Assembly (NCBI RefSeq): GCF_003254395.2
Contig: NC_037642.1
Coordinates: 8,011,736 to 8,075,735, forward strand
Length of the DNA: 64,000 nucleotides
Direction: 5' to 3'
Origin: Apis mellifera
Lineage: Eukaryota > Arthropoda > Insecta > Hymenoptera > Apidae
Position 1 is the stretch's first letter. Every line of letters begins with the position of its first letter. The notes under the pieces were generated by a model. That model saw only the letters and a program-made list of their open reading frames with translations, was not told the origin of the DNA and searched no databases. Shown piece by piece: positions 13,771-27,960 of the stretch. Both the position numbers and the translations under genes were made by a program.

Positions 13771-16700
13771 GAGTCGTGTGAGGTCGTAGTCCACACGGAG
13801 ATACTCGAAGAGCGTGGAATGGAATTGCGCCTTTGAATGAAAATCTGGATTAGTTGAATTTATCTTGGAAGGAAATATAGATCGAATATCCTGAAAAGAA
13901 TAAAAGATTATATTATATTTTGGAAAGGAATTTAGATTCCCACGCGAACGAAGATGGTTCGATCGAAAGGATTTAGCTTATCGTATATCTAATAAAATTA
14001 AAACACGTTAAAGTCGAACGATTTTCGATTTCGACTTTTCGAGGAAGGTGAAACATTTCGAGGATAAACGGAACGGAATTTGGAATGGGGGCGGATCGAA
14101 TCTCCACCGGTGACACCAGTCATATCGATAACCCCCCCGCGCGCCACCGGGGATAATTGAACTTAACGAAGTGTCTGGCAGCGTGGAAACGAATTCGTCG
14201 TCGAAAACGCGCGATCCGGTTCCAACGCCCCACGCGCCAGTTTGCGACGACGAATCCAAATCCAATCTTCCAATCGGAGTCAATTACAGGCTGACAATGG
14301 CCGGGCTGCCTAAAACGTCAGACCCCCGTGCGAAGAGCGACGGTGTCATTTCGTATACAAACGGGATTACGCGATCTAATTCAACCGGCTGACAAAAGGC
14401 CGACAAAGAAAGCCGCGAAAGTGGAAGCTGGGGGTCGTGTCTCCCGCTCGTGTCTTTCTATTACCTTCTCTCCCCACCCTCGCCCCTCCCCCCTCACGTC
14501 ATTCGTGCAATTCCATCCATGGGAGGGAGGATGGAAGTCCAAGGCCAGGGCATCGATCCTCCTTGCGGCGGATTGACAACGCTTCCAACGGCTTTATTGA
14601 AATCTCGCTTCTTCACTCTCTGATTCTCCGCTCTATCTCTAACTTTGAAAATCGGAATCTCGAAAGGAAAAACGTTCGTTCGATTCTTTTCTTAGGATTG
14701 TAATATAGTTTGTTTCGAAAGTGTACGATAATGGTCTTCAAAAATGTAAAAGTAATCAAAAAACGATATTAAAATCGTTTCATCAAATTCGGGATGGAGC
14801 GGGCTTTCCTCGAACGCACACTTTTTGAATTTCCACCGATTTCCTCTATTCACCGAGACGAAATCGAGGCGAGATCGATATCCTGTTCGCCGGGTTGCAA
14901 AGCCAGCCAACTTTCCACAACATTTTCCATCTCTCGTCAAGTATTCAGGATCGGTAATTCGAAATCTCGCTCGAACGGCGCGCAATTAAACAGTTTCGCG
15001 CAAAAAGGAACTTGCTCCTACACAAATCATCGTGTTTCATAAGATCGTAAAGTGTGCTCCTATTCTCTTATACTATTCTCTATATCTATACGCTCGACAC
15101 AACGAATCGTCAAAAAAAGGAGAAACTTTTCTTTTGCAAATGTTTTTATGGTTCTTTGAATTATTATAATTGATGAATTTTCGAAAATTGAAATCTCTCG
15201 TTTGGATTATCGATGAGTTCGAATTTAAATAGAAAAAAAAAAATGTTGAACTTGAAATTAAAAAAAAAAGAAATACACGAGATTATCAAGGTACAAGTTC
15301 ACTGGGTCAATGTATTACTCTCTCGAGTCTCTGGAATCCGTCTGAGAGCGTAGTGACGCGGCGTAAATTTCGCAAGACGGAATCCGTTTCGAACGAGAAT
15401 CCATTCGTTCTCGATTCACACGGCATATCGATATTCGTCCATTTCGGTGCGCTAATTACACGGTGCAAACGTTTCCAATAGGTGGCGTGTATAATCGACT
15501 CGTGGCGGACGCTGAAGAAAACGCTAATGGCGGATCGATCGAGTCGATTAATCGAGCGGGGGGAGGGGGGCGAAAAAGTGATCGTCGATGGGTTAGAATG
15601 CGCTATGAAAACGGGTAAAGACAGTGCGCCAACGGCCGCTTTAATTACTTTCTTATCTGCCCTCTCTTTAGCCGGTCGTCCCTCTAATGGCGTTTCGTTT
15701 TTGCGTGATTTAATGGCGGGTGAACAGCAGCCCGTTCCTATCGAACGTAAGGGAAAAATCGTGGGGACGGTCGTTACCCGATGAAAAGAGTTTCCGTTAA
15801 TGGTCAACCACGGAGTAACGAGTTAATCGTCCCGTTTTAAATGGAAATTGTACAGCCGGAAATTAAGAACTCTCCTCGTGCGAGAATTTACACCCTCCTT
15901 CACCACTCTCGTCGAGGAATGTATATAAAAGTGGACGAACGTTTTATAATTAGATCAGGTGAATTATACCTTTTTACGCAAAAATCGATAAATTTAATCG
16001 AAGGATATAGAACAAGATGTTACTTGCGATCCTCCGTTTTGAATATTCGTCAGAGGATATTAATTTTATGAAAATAAAAAAGAAAATAGAAATCCAACGA
16101 GTAAATACAATCATTCTTCAAACTGTCCGCAAACAGTTCTCGAGTTCTCGGATTAATACGTTTCCGTGCTTTGCGATACGGAAAGAGAAAGAGAGAGAGC
16201 GCGGAGGTTGGATCGATTCCTCCGGACGATAGGCGTTCCTTTCGGTTTCTTGCGGGGCCCGGTGCATTTTTATTGGGCTCGTGGATCGCCTATGAGATCG
16301 GTTCGAGGCAAAAAGGAAGCGGCCGCAGCGCCGCGTCACTGGCCCCCACGGTGAATCAAGTTGTGTGTGTCGGGCGTGCGGCAGGGGGTCGGTGGCCGAC
16401 AGTATCACGGCTCGACCATCGCTTCCATAACGCTCTCTCTCCACGTCGGTCCTGGTCCACGCTCTAAAAAAGACCACCGATGACCGACCTGCGGAACAAC
16501 GTAGTTGTTGGGTATCGTCATCGATAATCATTAGGTTGGATGGCGTGTAATTGGAATAAAAATGGAAGGGGGAGGGAAAGAAAAGGAATAAATAAATAAG
16601 CGCGGCCCATTGTGCGACTCGAGGATTCGAGAGATGGTTTCGAAAGAGGGAGGAGAAGTTGGAGCGAGGAGAGAGAGTGATTCGTCCGGAGGGGAAATCG

Positions 16701-18235
16701 ATGTATTAATAAAATCGAAGCGAGAGAACTCTTTCGGCCTCTTTCTTTCCTCCGCGGTTGTTTATTACGCGGGGAGGCATTTATCTTGTCGTAGGTGCAC
16801 GCATGCGATCCCGGCCTCAAATGAAAATTTATGAAGCGCGGATTGGCCGCGGAATGGAAGCGGAACCCGGCGAGGACGAGGCGACGGAATTAAGTCGCTT
16901 TCCGGATGAGTTATGACATCTTGAACGGTTGGTCGGCGATCTCTCGATTTCCTCTCGATAAAACGATAAACTAGACTTCGACTATACTTATTCTCGTTGG
17001 ATACGCGACACGCCTCAGAATTTTTGCTTGGATTTTTGCGCTTTGTCTAATGAAATAGAAAAGAGAAGAGGAGGAAGAAAAAGATGGGAAAACGAATTTT
17101 GAAATCGTAATAATAAACGCGAAACGATAAAAATGGTATCCGATTCCATCCGAAGGAGAAGCAAACAATGACGTTCCAAGTCGTAACATATTCCTCTTCA
17201 CCTGTTCTCTTTCAACTCGCTTATCATCTCTATAATCAGCAACAATGACCAGTTCCTATTCATCACACGAGTCACTTGTGCACGAACCGTATCGCATCGT
17301 AAGAAGCATTCTTTTTTGCCGGGATGCCTTCCCTCTCCTCCCCTTCTCGCCGCACAACTCCTCCACGCACAACTCCTCCTCGATCCAATTCTATTCAACT
17401 GGATCAGCTGGAGGAGCGCATAGTTGGGGCGTCAGGTGAATTTTTTTCTGCGCCAGGACGGGGCCTCTCTCCTTGGAGAGAACGGAGGAGAGTGCATCGT
17501 TAATAAAGAATACGCCTTGGGCACGCATACCATCGTTCGCAGCATCTCGTTATTCGATATTAATAACGAGCGGAGGCAGCGGAGAGACCCGTCTCCCCTC
17601 CTCCATGGTAGATTTGAATCATTATAATGATCCCGCTCGCTACCGGTTAAAACTTAAAACATTCTTTCGGCTCGAGCAAGGAAGCGAGAGAGAGAGAGAG
17701 AGAGAGAAAGGAAGGGAGCGCGTTCTTTCCTCCCTCCCCTCCCCGGCCATTTCGTACTTCTAATCACGTGCCTCTCCCCGTCGGGGTTATAAATGACCCT
17801 TTGCTTTCGTCTCGTGCTCCATCTTGCACGACGTCCCCCCGCGACGCGTCGTTTTTTCGCCGCGAATCTCTCGATTCGTACCGCGCCAACCTGCCTCCTC
17901 AGCTTGCTGATGATTATTGAGAGGTACGGCCGTCTCTTGTTTTGCCACGATTCCTACTGTTTTGTCGCTCTATCCGCTGCTCCATCTTTCGTAAGAAAGA
18001 TGCGGGGACCCATGTCATTGAAATTTAGGGTTTCGGATAATTGACAGTCCGAACGTCAGAAGAATTTCGTTCTATCCTCGATCGGATCGCAGGGATTATT
18101 TTTTTTAATTATTATTGTTGTTATTATTATTTTTCTTTTCGAGATATCGTCGATTTCGAATCGGATATCATAGAACCTCGTCCCATTTCTTCTTCTTCTT
18201 CCAAATATTTCCAACTCGACTCGCTGAGAATCCCA

Positions 18236-18254
18236 TCGTCGTCGTCGTCGTCGT
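18236..18254. repeat. (TCG)6 microsatellite
   Basis: TCG trinucleotide run; a similar TCG/CGT tract occurs at 21003-21028. Confidence 0.8.
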
Positions 18255-19337
18255 TTATCCATAACGGTGCGCGATCGCGTGCATCAAGATCGGAGCGCAC
18301 GTCGATCTACGCGCGCGCACACACACACGTATGCGCGGTCGACGGGTCACATTCCACGCCGCATTATTTCCTCGCTCGTAGCGTGGACCAACAAAAGGAA
18401 GCTCCTTTGAAAAGGTACCTCATCCTCTCCCCTCCCCCTCCCTCTCCCTCGAGACGTAGCTCGATCTTTTCTCCGCGTTTCTTCTGCTCCTCGTTCCCGG
18501 ACGGGCCCCTCATTAATAGCATTCACCGGAGGAGATTCCAGCTTGATCGCGTTGCACGGACACGGGGCGATATTCCTCCGCTCCTCCTCGTCTGACCGCT
18601 GCCACGTTTAAGGTTTCTAACGAACTTGGGATGATACATGGGTTTGCCGGATTAGGCCGCCTCGGGACGCGCGCTCCTCCCCGGACGGAATCCCGCGCGT
18701 GTCCTCTTCGTCGTCGTCGCCGTCGTCGTTGTCGTCGTCGGCGGGAGTATTTTCGGACTCGATGCTCTCTTTGTTCCCCTCGTTTCGCTTGTGTTCGTGT
18801 CTCTTCGAGGAAAATTCTTACGCATGATTGTAAAATTATATATAATCCGTTTGCGTGATCAAGATGTGTAAAAAGAAGGAGAAGAAGAGGATGATTTCTC
18901 AAAATTATTTTTACGAGAAAAAAAAAAAATATTCGAATATTTTACAATTCCAATTCTATATCTTTCTATGAACAACGATATTCATTCGAATACCAAGATT
19001 AATCTAGATTTCAAGTGCGTATGTATTATTCGTGATATCACGTGATATCCTCTTCAAAAATATCCAACACCTAAAATACCACCGAAAGAGAAGAAACTTA
19101 ACTTAATACCCAATCAAACGTTGACCCGGAGGGAACCGCTCTTCCCTCGCGAGCTTGACTTAAAATCAACCACCTCCGGGGTCTCCGATGCTCTTGGAGG
19201 AAGGTGTACTCGTCGTGTACGTACACCCACACCGCGGCCCGGCGGGGTACGACGGGGGGTCGCGTGATTTGTGGCCGGGCCGAGAAGTCACACAGCGGCT
19301 GATATATTTTACGGGCGTCCCTCCCCCTCCCGCTTCT

Positions 19338-19340
<3 letters not shown>

Positions 19341-19372
<32 letters not shown>
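19341..19372. repeat. (CT)n microsatellite, about 15 units
   Basis: The longest pure CT tract in the window, in a GC-rich segment. Confidence 0.9.
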
Positions 19373-19375
<3 letters not shown>

Positions 19376-20613
19376 GCATCCACGATCAGCACCACCGGCG
19401 CATCACCGTGGGGCACTGTTCGTGGCCCGCGAGGGGCCAGCAGCCGACATTGTGCCACATACACGACCGGTCAGCCGCCTTTACACGCGGCTACATCGTA
19501 TTTACATGAGAAAGGAGTCGATCCTCTCCTCCCTCCTCCTTTTCCACCCCGTTTCATCCCAGGATCCAACGTCTCATCCCGCGACCCCGTTACGATCCCT
19601 CACAAGGCGCCCCTCGATGCTCCCTCCAGTGTAAACACGGTTCATCATTATCGCCGGGGAGCCTATATTTCAAAGGGCACGGCGCTCGCCTCTTTACGCT
19701 TGTCCCCCGTCACTTTGGACACGATCCTCCTCCTCCTCCTCCTCCTCTTTTGTCGTATTTCCTTGCTATTTATAAGCGGTTATTATTCGGGTATAATCTT
19801 GGGGGTCGCGAATAATTTCTACCTTCGATTTTTCCTTTCGAGAGGAAATCTTGGAAATAACGGCGAGTTTTGGAACGAATTTTTACGCGTTTAAAACATC
19901 TTTGCCGTCGTTACCTCATTTTAATCTTTGAGGATTGTCATCAATCTTGGAAAGACATCACTATAACAATAATCGTTCCATCAGAAAAATCTAGATACGT
20001 TTTTCTGTACCTAATCTCGGGAGAGGAAAAGAAAACGCGTCGTACTTGCCATCGAATTCGACATCCTCCGACAAATGGACAATACGTAGTAACAACTCCA
20101 ACACCCAAGAATACCTTAACGAACTTCATCGAAGGCGGGAGAAAGTCGCGGCCCTTATCAACCCCGCCGATCGTAACTCAAATTACCGATGAATCAAGGA
20201 TTATATTGCAGGAAATCTCTCTCGAGCGGGTTAAAAAGCTGACGGGGGCGTTATCGGGGGCGAGTAATCGCGTGGCAAGGAAGGGGGGGATGGCGAAAGA
20301 GAGAAAGAAAGAAAGGAAGGAAAAAGAAATACAATCAAAGGCGTGCATCGGAGTAATCCAACGCGGGACGGTTGCGGCGGGACGGGCTGGCTTCACGCTC
20401 GTCGATTATCGTTATCGCTGGCCCGATGCGTGCTCCCTCGGCGGGGCTCGAGGGTTATAAAAGAATTTAGACGCGGTCGGGTATTATCGGGATATCCACG
20501 GCGAGATAGCGGGGGGAACGGTGTTGGAAAGACAGGTTGGTCGCCGCGGGGGTCTACCGCGAGGAACGCATGCACCGACGAGCGGAAGAATAAGAAAGGA
20601 GGTGGAGGTGGAG

Positions 20614-20647
20614 GAAGAAGAAGAAGAAGAAGAAGAAGAAGAAGAAG
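20614..20647. repeat. (GAA)n tract within a GGA/GAA region
   Basis: Nearly pure GAA run flanked by GGAGGT and GGAGGA units (about 20600-20703). It makes poly-Arg, poly-Glu or poly-Ser in the three frames. Confidence 0.85.
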
Positions 20648-21002
20648 CGGAGGACGGAGAAGGAGGACGAATGGAGGTAGAGGAAGGAGAAGAAGAAGAA
20701 GAATAAGACAAGGCGGTCGCCTTCTCGAACCTATATACCTATATGAACACCACTCTCACACACCCACACGCTCGAATCCGTGTCTACACGTGTGTACACC
20801 GCGCAGTATGTATGCACTTGCGTTTTTGCCTCGCCGCTTTTTAATGCTTTTATGCCCACCGCGGACGAGCTATCGGGGATCTCGCGTCGTAAGTCTGGAA
20901 CTTTATGTTTACGCCGGCTAACCTTCCTCCTTTACCGTCCTCCACCTTAACTTACGATTCCCTCGCATGCCCGCTCGCCTTCGCCTTGCTTGAGACGTCT
21001 CG

Positions 21003-21028
21003 CGTCGTCGTCGTCGTCGTCGTCGTCC
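21003..21028. repeat. (GTC)8 microsatellite
   Basis: Pure GTC/TCG run followed by CTCCTT pyrimidine-rich sequence. Confidence 0.85.
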
Positions 21029-22494
21029 TCCTTCTCTTCCTTCTCCTCCTCCTTCTCTTTCTTCGTCGTTCCTCGTAAGTGTTGCACGTTTTGTTTCTTC
21101 TTCTTCTCTTTTTTTCTTTTTACTCTCGACTCTTCTTCCTTGTTGTCGTTCGACGATACTGGCGCCCCTGCTACGTTAACTTACTCTCGAGTTCGTCCGA
21201 AATTTCTTCCCTCGCGATATAAATTTCTCGAATCATTGTCTTCATTACTGGTTATAACGAATCTTCCGTTTCCTCGCCTATCCGCAAGGAACGATTGATT
21301 TCTCTGGAGATTGGACTTCGAGAACGCGTCCATCCAGGTAAATTCTTCTTTTCTTTTTCGAGAAATCGTTATCGTAAAGAACAGCATGATTCATCGCGTG
21401 CTTCGTGGCCGGAACGAGACAAAGAGCTCGATAACTAACTGGCGCACCGAAAAATCATTAAACCTTCGACCGGGCTCCGTTACTCGGCGCGAGAGAGATG
21501 CGAAAGAGTATTAATAATAAAGCTTCATTACACCGCGGGAGACGTCTGGTAAGCCTACGCGCGCAGAGTAGGATGGCCAGTTAAAGCTTGGCTCGCACTC
21601 TCGCGCCTCCGCGCCGATGTTGAACCCCCGAGATATCGATATCGAGCTCGAGGACAGGGAGCCGAGGAAGGCGAGAAACGAGGAGGGGGAGGGACGGCCG
21701 GAGTCTGAAGGAAGAGGAGGAGGGGAAGCTTATATAGACACCCTCACGGAACCACTAATGTATGTAATTGATCTATTGTGCGATGCATTAGCCCTACGGG
21801 TACCAGATAGGTTATCCTCTGGCCCCGATGCTAGAGGTTCCCAATGATGGTCGTGAAGGAATGGAAGGATCTTGATGGAGCGTGGTGGAAAAGGGATCCC
21901 CGAATGGGAAACGGATTCGGCTTATTACTTGTTTTCGTCATTGGATCAGGCTAATGTTCTCTCTCCTTGGAGAATGCTCGATGGAACAGCTCCTTCTCAA
22001 CGGATTTCCCTTCTATCTCGTGCAAGAAAATTTTCAAAGAAGAATTTTTTTATTCAGCTTCATCAGAAAAGCAAAAAGTATAATAGAAGAGTCGTTTTGT
22101 ATACTTTTGCTGGACCGATTATAAACGAGACTCTATTCTATATTTAAACGTTTCGTTATTTCTTTTACTTACTATTGGAGAATCATCGATCATCGTTTTC
22201 GAGTGGTGTATATATTTAAAATTCGTTGATGGAATTTTAGGCGGAATATCGGGTCTAGAACGGGACAGAACGATCGGCAATCAGTGTTGAACCGCAATTT
22301 GCGGTTTCCCAGTTTCTTGCTCCACTCGGCCGACTCGCGAACTCGTCGCATCCGGCAACTTGGTTTCTTTCGAATCGAAAGGAAACCACCGTCGCTCATT
22401 ATTCCCCTTAGTTTAAGGCGAGACGATGGCGCAGTTAGGCTTGTCGACACGTCACCTCGCATGACTCAAAGTAACCTCGTAAGCTCTTCTCATC

Positions 22495-22507
22495 GGGGGG
22501 GGGGGGG
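22495..22507. repeat. Poly-G run of 13
   Basis: Homopolymer G, unusual in length; one of two G runs over 12 in the window. Confidence 0.85.
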
Positions 22508-24316
22508 AGGTTGGTTAGACAAGCGGCCGACCGTTTGTGCGGTCTACCGCATACGGCGAGGCCATTGACATATTTTGACTTTGTCACCCTCCCTCCGCAA
22601 CAACTCGTTTCGCCCTTCTTCCGCGTTCCGCTCGTTCTGCTTTTTGCGGTTCTTTTCCGGCAACGGGTTTAATACAAATCCCGGAACAGGATCTCGCGTG
22701 TGACGCGCGTGTTGCGAAGAGGAAGGAAATCGAATCGCTCGGCGGCCAACAGATGCTCGTAATTGGAACAGGATGTCGCAAATTACGCCGTCTTAGAACG
22801 AGCTCGCGATATCAAGGCGACGCTGCGCTGGCCAATCGGCCGTACGAAATCGCCGGAAGCTCTCTCTCTCTCTCTTTCTCTTTTGTTTTCGCCCACCGTT
22901 GCTCCAATTTAAACTTCGATCCGATGCGCGCTGGTGCCCGTATCCGTTGCAAATTTTCCCTTTTCTTGAATTATCCAACATTCGTCGTACAAGTTGAATT
23001 TGTTCACCAGCTACTAAACTATAATAAATTAAAATCGAACATAACGTAATAGGAAATTTCCTTCGTTCCTCGCATTAACTGAATCCATAAAATATAAATT
23101 CAAACGTCGATTCTCGACTGTCAATCTGGACGCATCGGGTCCATCCCAGATGAACCGGAAGTCGATCCCCGAACTGTAGATAGTCCGCGTGGCCGAGGCG
23201 AGTGCGTGGCCGGCCGAGAAAATCTATTATCTCGAGTTGATTATGATTGCATGACTGTGAAATTGGTGGTGGCGAGCGCGGGGGCGATAGGAGGAGAATA
23301 GGAGGAGGAAGCGGCCGAGGAGGGGCGGAAGAGGTGGAAGCGGGCGTTGCATGACTCCGAGTTTCTCGACAACAATCGTAACTAGCTTTCGGTAGCGGGC
23401 GTTTCGGGGTGGAAGCACGCGGCGTCTTCCCACGTCACCGTGACGGACAGACAGGGCTGACGGGAGTGACAGGCAACGGGTCCGGTAGCTTGTATTTTAT
23501 TCAATGGCCCCAACGACCCAACAATTACCGGCCACGCATCGCACAGGATGCGCGCAGATTTCGCCTGCGGGATACAGTGCCCCGATTGTGTACACGACCG
23601 GTAATTATCGTAGAACGATTGCGACTCGAGGAGACACGAATCCACCGGTGCGCGACGGACGCTCGCCCGGTTAATCTTCGCCTCGGATTACCACTCTGCT
23701 CCCGTCCGAGTTTAACTCTTTTGTCGGCTCGAGAATCCGTGAAAATGAGATTGAATGAATCGAGAAGGAGATGCTTTTCTGGATAGATTTCGATTAGAAA
23801 GGAAATAAAAATGGTTATCGCAAACGCCTGTCCGAATAATAATCAATCATTCGAACGTAGGATGAGTTACACGTACATATATATAATATACAATATATTT
23901 GGATTAACTGAATCAATTTTTCGTATCGTATATAATTTCCCTCGTTATTTTTACATCTACGTTCTACTTGCTCGGCCGTTTGGAGTCCCTTTCGGATCGT
24001 ATTTCGAGTACAAGCCGGCTGACACTCGGCGTAATCTCGCGCTCCCTTGAAAAATTGAAATAAAAATTTTCATACGTTACCCCGGGCCACCATTTCTCCA
24101 GGAGCAACGAGAAAGAAATCACGTCCCTATTTCCTTAATTACGGTTCAGGGAGGAGGGAGGCCTCGCGGCAAGCGGGAACGTCCAACGCGGTTCCCTCCC
24201 CCGCGATTCTCTCCCTTTCAGCCCTTATCCGCGGCCATTATGGTCTCTCGTGGTAACGAGGAAATAAAGAGCGCGAGAGCAGAGAGATGAGAAGAGGGGG
24301 AAGGAAAGAATGGAGA

Positions 24317-24341
24317 GGAGGGAGGAGGAGGAGGAGGACAG
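24317..24341. repeat. (GGA)n repeat
   Basis: GGA/GGAG-rich purine tract; a complementary TCC tract lies at 24658-24679, about 320 bases downstream. Confidence 0.75.
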
Positions 24342-24657
24342 GACACGCGAGGACGTACGGGTATTGGAACCGGTGGAGGAATAATTGGACCGCTAAAACG
24401 AAACTCCTTGTTGAAAACTCGGCTCGTTCTCCCGCGTCGGCTCGCTCTCCGCTCTCCGTTTCCCGATGGATTAACGTGTCGTCCGCCCTTTGTTCCCGAA
24501 ATTAGGATGCGGAAGTGGATTTCCAGTTAGCCGTGACTTTTAGTGGCGTCGTCATCGCTGTCTTTTTCCTCGTCGCTTCGGGGACAATGGCCGCTTTCCG
24601 CTCCTTCCTCGGCGACGGCAACGCGCCGCGCCGATGAAATTTCCATGAAGAGCACAC

Positions 24658-24679
24658 CCCTCCTCCTCCTCCTCCTCCT
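24658..24679. repeat. (CTC)n repeat
   Basis: CCT/CTC units, complementary to the GGA tract at 24317-24341. Confidence 0.8.
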
Positions 24680-25429
24680 TCCCCTCGTTTTAATAAAACC
24701 GTGCCACGAAAATTCGCCGAATTCTCTTCGCCGATGGACAGGAGATCGCGCGCTCTCTCCGCTCGAGAACGCCACCACGCTCCATCGCGTCCTCCCTCCT
24801 CCTCCTCTTCTTCCTCCTCTTCGTCTTTTTTCGCGATGTGCCCCCGCTCGTCGCGCATCGCATTCTTCTATTTCACCGTCGAGAAAACCAATTTCCTGGT
24901 ACCTAAATTACGCGCGCTTCCGCGCCCACCGCCCACCGCCGGCCGGATGGAAAGGGAGAGAGAGGGAGAGAGGGAGAGAGGGAGAGAGAGGAAAAAAGCT
25001 CGCTGTAATATCGCAAGTTTCCCGTCTCCCTCCCTCCCTCGTCTAGCGCGTGGGCTTCACGTTGAAGCGCCGCAGGGACGACGTGCACGGCTGGTGAAGA
25101 GAAGAGAAGAGGCGCGAGAACAGGGTTGGCTCGAGCAAAAACCTTAATTTGAAAACGTCACAGTTTAATTTAAAATTACGTAAGTAGGGGGAGGATTGCG
25201 CACCCTCCTCTCCCCCGCCTCGTTTCCACTCGCCCGCCCGTCTCCGTCCCCTCTTCCCTCGCCCCTGTCCCTTTTTCCCTTCCGTTCCTCCTCTACCGGC
25301 CGGGCTACCTGCTTCCACCCGCTTCTTGCCTCCCTCGCAAGATTCCTCCCGCCCCTCCCCTGCTGTTCCCTCGCATTCTTGCGATCGTGGTAATAATAGA
25401 CGCGAGGTTTCCGCTCGCGATTCCGCCTC

Positions 25430-25453
25430 CTCTCTCTCTCTCTCTCTCTCTCT
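25430..25453. repeat. (CT)n microsatellite
   Basis: CT run within a longer pyrimidine-rich stretch to about 25490. Confidence 0.85.
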
Positions 25454-26123
25454 GCTCCCTCTGTTCCTCTCTTTCTCTCTCTTTCTCTCGTGTCTTTCGT
25501 CCGCAAACGGCTGCGATTATTCAGGGAACGCAGAGAAATTCTGGTGGAAGATCATTGGGAGGGATGTATCGTTGTGGAAAATTCTTCCTTTACGTTTCTT
25601 TCCAACGTTCAACTCCGTAAACAAGTCGAACATATATCTACTCGACACGATCTGTCGTGTAATTTTTCAATTTGTAGAAGTGGAGGATTGATTAACTTAG
25701 CGAAACGAAGTTCGAAATTGCGAGAAAGTGGATTCTCTGAACGCACATTGCAATTTTCAAAAGTCTGTAATTAAAGATTCCTGTCTAAGTTGGGAATATT
25801 AAGAACGTTTAAATAGAAATATTGTAGACACAAGAGTTACATATTAACAATTTTCAATTATCTTTATTTCCCGTAACGACAAGCAATTTCGCAGCAGTGG
25901 TTAATTGATCGTCTCGCCGGTGATCCTCGATGGCGACGACGGGATGTTCTCTCTCTCTTTCTCTCTCTCTCGTAGTAGCAAACGTCCAATCCCTCTCTCG
26001 CCTATCCACCATATTTTCTATCTATCTCGGGGAACATATGCAGAAGCTCCAGGTGGCAGGTGAAAAGTCCCACCTTTGTTTCCACCTATGATGATTCCAT
26101 CGACGGAATTCGAATGGATGGAT

Positions 26124-26144
26124 CGAGGCGAGGCGAGGCGAGGC
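26124..26144. repeat. (GAGGC)4 repeat
   Basis: Four head-to-tail GAGGC pentamers. Confidence 0.75.
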
Positions 26145-27960
26145 CGCGTCCCGCAGCTGCCTCGTTTCAAGCTTCCCTTTCTCGTAGGCAAACCAGCCCT
26201 CTCCTCCAAGTGGAAATATTTAATGCTTCGTGGAAAAGGGTTCGCCTCTATTTCACGTTTGTTGCGCTCGCACACACACGCGCTCGGGGATTATCGGACG
26301 GCGACAGGTACGCGTACGCCGGGGATAACAGGGGCGGTCAGAGTTATAACGCGCGCCCCGATTATTTAGTGCGAGTATCGAACGTTGTAAATTCGTACTG
26401 GCAGCGTAGGTGAATCTATGAATCGCAGGAAATGGCCGTTCGTTCGGGTTTCGCGATATGTGATCGGCCGCGGCGAGTTTTTTGCCGGCCGGGGATGGAG
26501 TTGCTTCAGGTGTTGCTTTCAGGTAAGGGTGACGGGGATGAATTATGAGGAGGATGGGGATGCGAAAGGTGGTCTGATCGGTATTGCGTTTCATGCGTAT
26601 CAGAGAAGAATTAAACGATCGCAAATATGAACATTTTTTTTTTAATTTATAAGTGGAGAATAATTTCTGATTTTATTTTTTTTTTAAATTATTCTGTATA
26701 TATTTTAAAATGATGGAGAATGGAATTATTTCTTGGCGAAATTGTAATCATCATCTTTTCAGTGATGGATGAAGTTTAATAATTATTATATATTCAATAA
26801 TTATTTAAGATAAATTCTTAATTAGTTACTTTTTAAGTAAGCTCTTCAACTTTAACTTTTTAAAAAGCTATTAATACACGATTTGAGCTACACGTTTCAT
26901 TTACAAATATATTTTAATTGAATGTTAAGTAAATTGGACCCGTTCGTGCAAAATATCCACAATAACTGTACTTTCGGAATTCTTTCGGCGCGTTTCGTGG
27001 AAGATGAACACTTTGTCCCGACCAGATGGAATGTCGAAGATCGCGATAGGCCTAGCGCGATACCTACCGCGCCGTGGAACCTGATACGAGAATCCGATGG
27101 AAGGCATCTCGCGAATTTGCCGAAGAGTACGACTCTCTCTCGAATCTTTCCTTCCCTCTTTTTTTTTCCCCTCCCCCCTTTTTCCCGTACTCGAGACCAG
27201 TGCCACCATCAACATCCTTTTTATTCCAACTTCGTTCATTTTGTGTCGCTCGTCCAGCCACTCGTAAAACTTCTCGAGCCTCCGTCAAGAGTTTCGTGCG
27301 TGGTTCGAGAATACCGTGTCCTTGACCTCTCTCTCCATTTCATTGAATTTGAATTTTCTTCTAATCGCGTCGAAGAAGAAATTCTTTTGTTTTTGGAAAG
27401 TAAATCTCCAAGAAGAGGAAATTTTTCTCAAATTTTTATTCTCCCCCTTCAAATTTCCTTGCTATCTATCTTTGCAAAGAACGAAGAACGAGAAATCTTT
27501 TTATACCTTTTCTTTCTTTCTCACGATTTTTTCTCTTTTTTTTGTTTTCTTCCTCGACTATTTCTTCCTTATGTCGCCTTTCCACGAATGTCTCGCGAAA
27601 GAGATTCACATCTTACCACGGTGTTACACCGAGGCGGCGGAACACAATTATACGGGTTAGTCCGGGTATCCTGGCAGGATCGTTCACACCCTTTGCTTCG
27701 TTTGCTTGGGTTCGGGTTACTTCTTTTACCGACCAACTTCTTCTTTCCTTTTCTTTTTTTTTTCTTTCCAAGGAAGAACCTGGTGAGAAAGTGTCCCTCG
27801 GTTGTCGTAAAAAGCAATCCAGATCTCATCTCATGTACCTCCGATACATTCGCGTTCCTTTCGCATTCGCGAAGAGAATAACGAAGAGAATATATATATA
27901 TATTACGCGTTTTATTTCATTTATAAATATTATTTATTTCGAATATTTCATTAATCCATA

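Larger units (their letters stand above)
9601..20700. other. Intronic block, no gene recognised
   Basis: The block holds many CT/GA and trinucleotide repeats and CG-rich islands (about 11000-12100, 13330-13740, 16160-16560 and 18500-18800). The longest open frames (18041-18595 and 19271-19894, plus strand) translate to Ser/Arg/Leu-rich low-complexity sequence across repeats. I see no domain, conserved motif or consistent exon structure in them. Confidence 0.5.
20701..27960. other. Intronic block, no gene recognised
   Basis: CG-rich and repeat-rich sequence runs to about 26600, followed by an AT-rich stretch at about 26620-26930. The 319-codon frame at 26922-27881 is the longest in the window, but it is dominated by Phe/Leu/Ser from T-rich and CT-rich DNA and has no recognisable domain. 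I treat it as chance. Confidence 0.5.

Noticed and set aside
18041..18595. 184-codon plus-strand open frame
   Set aside because: Ser-rich low complexity from TTC and TCG repeats; no domain.
19271..19894. 207-codon plus-strand open frame
   Set aside because: It runs through the longest CT microsatellite (Ser/Leu run) and a CTC repeat (Leu run), with no conserved motif.
21301..21345. CAG|GTAAAT junction at 21337/21338 as a recursive splice site
   Set aside because: The upstream stretch lacks a pyrimidine tract and the donor half is weak.
26500..26530. CAG|GTAAGG junction at 26522/26523 as a recursive splice site
   Set aside because: The donor half is good, but the pyrimidine tract is short and interrupted by CAGG, so it is clearly weaker than the site at 27983/27984.
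26922..27881. 319-codon open frame, the longest in the window
   Set aside because: It is dominated by Phe, Leu, Ser and Arg from T-rich and CT-rich DNA, overlaps long open frames in other phases, and shows no domain or motif.
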